Source: Phycisphaerae bacterium (GTDB lineage: Bacteria; Planctomycetota; Phycisphaerae; Phycisphaerales; UBA1924). From it: 8,803 nucleotides of DNA. Below the pieces are notes generated by a model. It made no database searches. It saw only the letters and a list, made by a program, of their open reading frames with translations, and was not told the origin of the DNA. How positions within the stretch are numbered: the stretch's first letter is position 1; every line of letters begins with the position of its first letter. Below, piece by piece: positions 4,432 through 8,803 of the stretch. A program made the translations under genes and the position numbers. Location of the stretch: positions 1 to 8,803 of the forward strand of contig JAEUIX010000023.1 of NCBI GenBank assembly GCA_016794945.1. Reading direction: 5' to 3'.

Positions 4432-6048
4432 ATGCGTATCTGCCCCCTCTGCGTCAGCGTTGCTTCCGTGGCCCTGAGCGCCGGCGCCGCCGGATGGCTG
4501 CTGACGGCCGGACCTTCGGCCGCACCGGCCGTCGCCGCACCCGCCGCGGCCGCCGACGGCTTCGCCATCGACCCGGTGCACTCCGGCGTGGTCTACTCGA
4601 TCAAGCACATGGGGGCTGCGAACTTCCGCGGCATGTTCCACAGCCCCACGGGCTCGTTCACGTTCGACCCGGCCAAGCCCGAGGCCGCGAGCCTCGACGT
4701 CACGATCAAGCTCGACACGCTGGTCTCCAACGACGCCAAGCGCGACCAGCACCTCAAGAGCGCTGACTTCTTCTCCGCCAAGGAGTTCCCCACCATCACG
4801 TTCAAGAGCACTTCCGCCAAGGCGTCCGGTGACAAGTCGGCAGAAGTCGCGGGCGACCTGACCCTGCGCGGCGTGACCAAGCCGGTCACTGCGCGGGTGA
4901 CGCACACGGGCACGGGCGAGGGGCGCGGCGGCAAGAAACTCGCCGGCGTCGAGGCCACCTTCACCATCAAGCGCTCGGACTTCGGCATGAACTACATGGT
5001 CGGCCCGCTGGGCGACGAGGTGACCCTCACGGTCTTCCTGGAAGGCGCGACGTATGGGTTACGTCGACCCGGACCCGGGGCGCGGCGGGCCTCGCCCTGT
5101 GGGCGCGCCGCGACGGTTGATCCGCACGCGCCGGCACGGAGCGCGACCATGGACGCACAGTTCCAGATCCGAGTCGGCGTGTTCGCCGTGGCGCTCCCGG
5201 CGGCGGTGTCGCTCTTGGCGCTCGCGCCCGCGTGGCTGCGCCGGTCGCGCACCGAAGACCCGCACAGCCTCGCCGGCGCTGCGCCGACGCCGCTCGTGGG
5301 CGCCGCGCTGCCGCTGGCGGTCGCCGTCGGTTGGCCGCTGGCCGGCGAGGGCTGGCGCTGGCCGGTGGTGTCCGGCGGGCAGTGGGTGCCGTGGGCCCTT
5401 GCGGCCTTGGCGCTCGCCGCGCTGGCGCTGGGGCGAACGCTCGAACGGGCCCGCTGGTCCGTGCTCGTCGCCGGCGTGGCCGTGTCCGGACTCCTGGCCT
5501 GGCTCGTCGCCCGAAACGTGCTGGCGGCGGCGCCGACCGCATCGGCGATCGGCACGGTCGCGGCGCTGGCGGCCGTCGGCGGCACGATGACGATCTCGGC
5601 GTCGGCGCTCGGACGCCAGCCGGGAACGGCTCCCCCCCTGCTGCTGATCCTCTGCTGTGTCTTCGCCGCGGCGGTCTGGGGCTTGACCGGGCACATTCAG
5701 CCGATCGTCGCGGCGGTCGCGGTGTCGGCGGCGGCGGGCGGCGCCGTCATCGTCGCGTGGTTCCGGCCCGCGCTTCGGCTGGGGGGCGGCGTGGCCGGGG
5801 CGCTGGGCGCCATGCTCGGCGTATTCGCGTCGCTCACCTGCACCCTGGGCGACACACCGCTTGCCGCCAACGCGCTGCTGGGGATGGGCTTGGCGATGGC
5901 GCCGGCCTCGGCCCTTACGCCGCTGGGCGCTCGCCCGGGATGGGCTGGTTCGCTGTGCCGCGCCGCTATGGTCCTGGTGCCCTGCGCCGGGGCCGTCGCA
6001 CTGGCGCTGGCCAACCAGCCGCCGCAGGTCGAGGGCTATCCGTACTGA
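4432..6048 (+). CDS. Secreted YceI-domain protein reading through in frame into a polytopic membrane protein
   Basis: The frame is 538 codons. Residues 1-41 are a signal peptide plus an Ala/Pro-rich stretch. Residues 43-205 are a complete YceI domain, a periplasmic lipocalin-like barrel that in studied members binds polyisoprenoids or similar lipids. It has FAIDPVHSGVVYSIKHMG (44-61), FRGMFHSPTGSFTFDP (65-80), the helix SNDAKRDQHLKSADFFSAKEFP (99-120), GDLTLRGVTKPV (141-152) and FTIKRSDFGMNYMVGPLGDEVTLTVFLEGA. YceI proteins normally stop about here. This one continues through about 34 residues rich in Arg, Pro and Gly, using codons rare in the neighbours (TTA, CGT, CGA, GGA), and then into a membrane protein from M240. 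The ATG at 4432 has AAGGA 9 bases upstream; a GTG at 4336 would overlap the promoter element. Either this is a real fusion, or two genes (YceI to about 5052, membrane protein from 5149) separated by a lost stop. Confidence 0.8.
   Translation: MRICPLCVSVASVALSAGAAGWLLTAGPSAAPAVAAPAAAADGFAIDPVHSGVVYSIKHMGAANFRGMFHSPTGSFTFDPAKPEAASLDVTIKLDTLVSNDAKRDQHLKSADFFSAKEFPTITFKSTSAKASGDKSAEVAGDLTLRGVTKPVTARVTHTGTGEGRGGKKLAGVEATFTIKRSDFGMNYMVGPLGDEVTLTVFLEGATYGLRRPGPGARRASPCGRAATVDPHAPARSATMDAQFQIRVGVFAVALPAAVSLLALAPAWLRRSRTEDPHSLAGAAPTPLVGAALPLAVAVGWPLAGEGWRWPVVSGGQWVPWALAALALAALALGRTLERARWSVLVAGVAVSGLLAWLVARNVLAAAPTASAIGTVAALAAVGGTMTISASALGRQPGTAPPLLLILCCVFAAAVWGLTGHIQPIVAAVAVSAAAGGAVIVAWFRPALRLGGGVAGALGAMLGVFASLTCTLGDTPLAANALLGMGLAMAPASALTPLGARPGWAGSLCRAAMVLVPCAGAVALALANQPPQVEGYPY
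5048..5066 (+). repeat. Inverted repeat at the YceI/membrane-protein junction
   Basis: CGACGTA (5048-5054) and TACGTCG (5060-5066) are perfect 7-bp arms around the loop TGGGT. They sit exactly where the YceI domain ends and a stop codon would be expected. No T-run follows. It fits a remnant of an intergenic hairpin better than a coding linker, but could be chance. Confidence 0.4.
5149..6048 (+). CDS. Polytopic membrane protein of unknown function (probable independent start inside the YceI frame)
   Basis: If translated separately this is a 299-residue protein with about 10 hydrophobic segments. The first is at about residues 7-30; a strong one near the middle is LLLILCCVFAAAVWGL; the last is MVLVPCAGAVALALA, followed by a short polar tail ending VEGYPY. 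The ATG at 5149 has GGAG (5138-5141) 7 bases upstream, a better site than a fusion would need, which favours a gene of its own, translated alone or coupled to YceI. The composition is dominated by Ala, Leu, Val and Gly, with few charged residues inside helices and no motif of a transporter or enzyme that I recognise. It meets the NADH dehydrogenase gene tail to tail, the two stop codons being 6 bases apart. A link with the YceI lipid-binding domain is only suggested by adjacency. Confidence 0.6.
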   Translation: MDAQFQIRVGVFAVALPAAVSLLALAPAWLRRSRTEDPHSLAGAAPTPLVGAALPLAVAVGWPLAGEGWRWPVVSGGQWVPWALAALALAALALGRTLERARWSVLVAGVAVSGLLAWLVARNVLAAAPTASAIGTVAALAAVGGTMTISASALGRQPGTAPPLLLILCCVFAAAVWGLTGHIQPIVAAVAVSAAAGGAVIVAWFRPALRLGGGVAGALGAMLGVFASLTCTLGDTPLAANALLGMGLAMAPASALTPLGARPGWAGSLCRAAMVLVPCAGAVALALANQPPQVEGYPY

Positions 6049-6054
6049 ATCGGT

Positions 6055-7425
6055 TCACGGTCCGCCGTTCGCCGACGACGCACCCGCGCCGCTGGACTCG
6101 GCCGGCGCGAGCGTTGCCTGTCGGGCGTGCCGGAGCGGGACCGTCGAATCACCGGTGATCAGCCTGGCCCCGCGCTCGAAGAACAGGTACGACCACATCC
6201 AGTCGATCATGACCAGGATCCTGCTGCGGAACCCGATGAGGTACGTGATGTGGACCAGGGCCCAGAGCGACCAGGCGATGAACCCCTTGAGGTGCCAGCC
6301 GTTGCCCCAGCCGATGACGCCGACGGCGCGTGCGCGGCCGATGGTCGCCAGTTCGCCCTTGTTGGTGTAGCGGAAAGCCGGGCGCGGGGCGCCGGCGCCC
6401 TTGCGGATCTCGTCGCGAATGACCCGCCCGGCGTGCCTGCCCATCTGCATGGCCGCCGGACAGACGCCGGGGACCTGCCGGGCGGACCGGGAGTCGGTGA
6501 TCGCCGCGGCGTCGCCGATGACGAAGATCTCGGGGCGGCCCGGCACGGACAGGTCTGGGTTGACCAGCACGCGTCCGGCGCGGTCGAGCGGGGCTCCGAA
6601 CGATGCGCACAGCGGCAGCCCTCGCACGCCAGCGGCCCACAGGATGTTGCCGGCTTCCAGCCGCACCGGCGGCGCGCCGGCGGGCGCGTACTCGACCCCC
6701 GACGCGTCGATCGTCGTGACCCTGGCCCCGGTGATCACGGTGACCCCGAGCCGCTCGAGGTCCTTTCTCGCGCGGGCCGACAGATCCTCCGGGAACGAGC
6801 CGAGGACGCGGTCGCCGTGCTCCACCAGAACGATGCGTGCCGACGACGTGTCGATGCGGCGGAAGTCACGCACGATGCCGCGGCGTGCGATTTCCGCCAT
6901 CGCCCCTGCCATTTCCACGCCCGTCGGCCCGGCCCCGACCACCACGAACGTCAGGGCCGAGATTCTGGCGGCTTCGTCGGCCTCGCGCTCGGCGGCTTCG
7001 AACGCCAGCAGGAAACGCCGACGGATCTCCGTTGCGTCCTCGATGGTCTTGAGCCCCGGCGCACGGGCGGCCCAGTCGTCGCGCCCGAAGTACGAGTGCG
7101 TCACGCCCGGCGCGAGCACCAGGTAGTCGTACGCCACCAGCCCGTCGCGCAGGCGCAGCACGCGCCGATCCGCATCGACCGATTCGGCCTCGGCCAGCAG
7201 GACCTCCGCGTTGCGCTGGCGCGAGAGCACCTTGCGGATTGGCGCTGCGATCTGCGCGGGGCTGAGCGACGCCGTCGCCACCTGGTACAAGAGCGGCTGG
7301 AACAGGTGGTGGTTCCGCCGGTCGACTACAACCACGTCGCACGCCACCCTGCGCAGCGCCCGTGCGGCGTGCAGGCCCCCGAACCCCCCGCCCACGATCA
7401 CCACCCGCGGCCTGGAACCGGTCAT
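6055..7425 (-). CDS. ndh: Type II NADH:quinone oxidoreductase (NDH-2)
   Basis: This is a single-subunit flavoprotein that passes electrons from NADH to membrane quinone without pumping protons. The 456 residues show the two dinucleotide-binding folds: GGGFGG for FAD (12-17), followed by NHHLFQPLLYQVATASLSP, and VVGAGPTG for NADH (162-169). Others are YDYLVLAPG (100-108), ILWAAGV (261-267) and the FAD-binding VIGDAAAI (302-309). CPAAMQMGRHAG (322-333) occupies the place of the quinone-site AQxxxQ-type motif. The C-terminal amphipathic/hydrophobic segment (about 381-417, with YLIGFRSR and YLFFERGARL) fits membrane attachment. The ATG at 7425 is chosen because GGGAGG lies 4 bases upstream and the Rossmann strand begins 6 residues later. 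An upstream in-frame ATG at 7506 would overlap the divergent promoter region. The last roughly 25 residues are Ala/Ser-rich and not conserved. NDH-2-like thiol or sulfide oxidoreductases are less likely. Confidence 0.92.
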   Translation of the reverse strand: MTGSRPRVVIVGGGFGGLHAARALRRVACDVVVVDRRNHHLFQPLLYQVATASLSPAQIAAPIRKVLSRQRNAEVLLAEAESVDADRRVLRLRDGLVAYDYLVLAPGVTHSYFGRDDWAARAPGLKTIEDATEIRRRFLLAFEAAEREADEAARISALTFVVVGAGPTGVEMAGAMAEIARRGIVRDFRRIDTSSARIVLVEHGDRVLGSFPEDLSARARKDLERLGVTVITGARVTTIDASGVEYAPAGAPPVRLEAGNILWAAGVRGLPLCASFGAPLDRAGRVLVNPDLSVPGRPEIFVIGDAAAITDSRSARQVPGVCPAAMQMGRHAGRVIRDEIRKGAGAPRPAFRYTNKGELATIGRARAVGVIGWGNGWHLKGFIAWSLWALVHITYLIGFRSRILVMIDWMWSYLFFERGARLITGDSTVPLRHARQATLAPAESSGAGASSANGGP

Positions 7426-7483
7426 GCGGCCTCCCGTGCGACGAACGCTAGCCGTCGCGCCGATGAGAGTGCAGCGGGGCCGC

Positions 7484-7501
7484 CGAACGTCCGAATACAC
7501 T
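7484..7501 (+). promoter_or_regulatory. Promoter-like element upstream of the two-helix membrane protein, shared with 4341-4358
   Basis: CGAACGTCCGAATACACT matches the element before the YceI gene at 16 of 18 positions, with a -10-like AATACA (7494-7499) 24 bases before the ATG at 7524. It lies in the 98-base divergent region between the NADH dehydrogenase gene and this gene. Recurrence at the equivalent place in front of two unrelated genes supports a regulatory role. Confidence 0.45.
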
Positions 7502-7523
7502 TGCACAACCGGAGCACCGCACC

Positions 7524-8372
7524 ATGACCGAACAACTCACTTCGACCCTGAACCGGGGGTGGCTGATCAAGATGGTCGTTGTGCTCGTCGTGTTCGTCGG
7601 GTTCGGCGCCTGGGGGTTGTACGACGCCACCATTCTTTACCCCTCGCGCGGGCGTGCCGATGCGTCGTACAAGCAGAAGCGGTACCTCGAACTGGCGCAA
7701 TCGACGGGGCGGTTGTTCGAATCGGGCTTCGCCGACCCGCACCAGGCGTTGCGCACGCTCGAGGCGCGAGAGGCCGACCTGGCCAAGGCGCACGCCAAGG
7801 CCGTCGCCATCGAATCTTCCGGGGGCAACAAGGGCGAACTCACCGCGCTGGCGCCTCTCCTGCTGGACCACGCCGCGCTGCAGTGGCTCACGGCCGAGTC
7901 GCTCGTCGGCGGGCTGAACCCCGCGACCACCAAGCCCGCGGACCCGACCAGGAAGCTGTCGGAGCTGCAGGAGTTCTGGAAGACCACGCCGCCGCCCAAG
8001 TCGCTGGAGAAGTACGACCTGCCACTGCAGTGGGCCTTCACCGTGATCGGGTTCGTTGGCGGGGCGTGGATGATGCTGGTCATCGCCCGCGCAGCGCGGA
8101 CCAGGTTCGGCTTCGACCCCGCCACGCAGACGCTCCGCCTGCCCAACGGGCGCACGATCACCCCCGCCGACGTGCGCGAATTCGACAAGCGCAAGTGGGA
8201 CAAGTTCTTCCTCACGCTGAACCTGCACGACGGCTCGAGCCACAAGCTGGACCTGCTGCGCAACGTCGGCCTGGAGGAGTGGTGCCTGGCGATGGAGAAG
8301 ACCGCGTTCCCCGATCAGGTCGCCGCCGACGAGGCGGCCAAGGCCCCCGCGACTCCCGCCGCCGGAGCCTGA
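7524..8372 (+). CDS. Two-helix membrane protein with C-terminal soluble domain, function unknown
   Basis: The protein has 282 residues and two clear membrane helices, at about 15-34 and 168-190. The segment between them (about 36-166) is alpha-helical in character with heptad-like Leu/Ala/Glu stretches (YLELAQSTGRLF, ALRTLEAREADLAKAHAKAVAIE) and is probably periplasmic. The basic RAARTR after helix 2 places the C-terminus in the cytoplasm. Residues about 195-262 alternate beta strands and end in a helix (FGFDPATQTLRLPNGRTITPADV, WDKFFLTLNLHDGSSHKLDLL, VGLEEWCLAMEKTAF), a layout like small PH-type domains. That is a shape-based guess with no family hit in hand. An Ala-rich tail follows. The ATG at 7524 has GGAG (7511-7514) 9 bases upstream. 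A DUF456 gene starts 24 bases after the stop, so the two are probably co-transcribed. The family is not one I can name. Confidence 0.8.
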   Translation: MTEQLTSTLNRGWLIKMVVVLVVFVGFGAWGLYDATILYPSRGRADASYKQKRYLELAQSTGRLFESGFADPHQALRTLEAREADLAKAHAKAVAIESSGGNKGELTALAPLLLDHAALQWLTAESLVGGLNPATTKPADPTRKLSELQEFWKTTPPPKSLEKYDLPLQWAFTVIGFVGGAWMMLVIARAARTRFGFDPATQTLRLPNGRTITPADVREFDKRKWDKFFLTLNLHDGSSHKLDLLRNVGLEEWCLAMEKTAFPDQVAADEAAKAPATPAAGA

Positions 8373-8396
8373 GCCGCTCCGCGAAGCCCCGGCCCC

Positions 8397-8803
8397 ATGC
8401 TGGACCTTCTCGCCGCGATCATCGTTTGCAGCGCCGGGGCGGCCGGGGTGCTGCTGACCGCGCTGACGCTTCCGGGCGCTTGGTTCGCGCTGCTCGTCGC
8501 CGGCGCGTGCCAGTGGTGGCGGAACGACTTGTTCTCGTGGTGGACCCTGGGCGCGGCGCTGGCCATGGCCGCCGCCGGCGAGGCGCTGGAACTCGTGGCC
8601 TCCGCCCGCGGCGCGCGACGCGCCGGCGCCAGCCGTTCGGGCGCCTGGGGCGCGATCATCGGCGCGTTCGTCGGGGCAATCCTCGGGGCGCCCGTGCTCT
8701 TCCCCCTGGGGGCGATCGCCGGCGGGGTGCTGGGGGCGGCGACGGGGGCGCTCGTCGGCGAACTGGCGGTCGCCCGACGGTCGGTTGAAACCGCCGTCCG
8801 GTC
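8397..8803 (+). CDS. DUF456-family membrane protein, 3' end outside window
   Basis: The first 135 residues are visible, out of about 160 usual for the family. The pattern fits DUF456: a hydrophobic N-terminus with TLPGAWFALL (24-33), a second helix ending in an acidic GEALELVAS (61-69), the conserved basic/Gly turn RGARRAGASRSGAWGAIIGAFVG (71-93), and a Gly-rich helical hairpin with a Pro-Leu-Gly turn ending GALVGELAVAR (117-127). The product is an integral inner-membrane protein with no established biochemical role. No Shine-Dalgarno is evident. The start lies 24 bases after the preceding stop in the same direction, so translation may depend on the upstream gene. Confidence 0.85.
   Translation, partial: MLDLLAAIIVCSAGAAGVLLTALTLPGAWFALLVAGACQWWRNDLFSWWTLGAALAMAAAGEALELVASARGARRAGASRSGAWGAIIGAFVGAILGAPVLFPLGAIAGGVLGAATGALVGELAVARRSVETAVR

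Noticed and set aside
4192..4905. A 237-codon - strand frame across the divergent region and the YceI start
   Set aside because: It overlaps the YceI signal peptide and domain on the other strand, as well as the promoter region, and shows no recognisable protein features.
6046..6057. Small inverted repeat TGAA-TCGG-TTCA joining the two convergent stop codons
   Set aside because: Only a 4-bp stem with mismatched flanks and no T-run; too weak to call a bidirectional terminator.
5232..6158. A 308-codon + strand frame overlapping the membrane protein
   Set aside because: The product is Arg/Ala/Gly-rich low-complexity sequence, while the overlapping frame gives regular hydrophobic helices and has a ribosome-binding site.
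7470..7507. GTGCA and TGCAC arms flanking the promoter-like element at 7484-7501
   Set aside because: Five-base arms 28 bases apart are expected by chance; no further symmetry supports an operator.
6127..7527. A 466-codon open frame on the + strand opposite the NADH dehydrogenase gene
   Set aside because: Same cause: long stop-free antisense frames are expected at this GC content, and the opposite strand carries clear FAD/NAD motifs.

Overview
The window is 8.8 kb of very GC-rich, densely coding bacterial DNA with no RNA genes, insertion sequences, CRISPR arrays or phage genes. It looks like a planctomycete chromosome, most likely from the Phycisphaerae/Phycisphaerales. The best clue is the exported protein at 3437-4195, which ends in a Pro-Ala-Pro, glycine/alanine/leucine helix and Arg-Arg-Arg-Arg tail. 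This is the variant of the PEP-CTERM sorting signal that is common in that group. The sequence alone does not prove the assignment.

Layout. (1) 1-798, + strand: the 3' two-thirds of dnaN, the replication sliding clamp. (2) 912-1448, +: a small NTF2/SnoaL-like protein with a lysine/alanine-rich, histone-H1-like N-terminal tail. (3) 4195 down to 1467, - strand: three genes read in the same direction, an exported DNRLRE-like protein with a C-terminal sorting signal, kbl (glycine C-acetyltransferase) and gmk (guanylate kinase). The gaps between them are 52 and 34 bases, and each gap carries a perfect 8-bp inverted repeat. (4) 4432-6048, +: a secreted YceI-domain protein whose reading frame runs without a stop into a polytopic membrane protein of about 10 helices. 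The junction looks like former intergenic DNA. (5) 7425 down to 6055, -: a type II NADH dehydrogenase, tail to tail with the YceI/membrane frame. (6) 7524-8372 and 8397-8803 (cut off), +: a two-helix membrane protein with a C-terminal soluble domain, followed closely by a DUF456 membrane protein.

The window does not form one pathway. It holds housekeeping genes (dnaN, gmk, kbl, ndh) interspersed with envelope proteins of unknown role. Transcription changes direction several times: divergent starts lie at 4196-4431 and 7426-7523, and convergent ends at 1449-1466 and 6049-6054. Both divergent regions carry a nearly identical 18-bp element in front of the + strand gene, which probably includes a promoter -10 box.

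No clear new defence, mobile or biosynthetic system is visible. The points most worth a second look are the YceI/membrane-protein in-frame merger, the H1-like tail on the NTF2-like protein, the shared promoter-like element, and the inverted repeat that covers the kbl ribosome-binding site.
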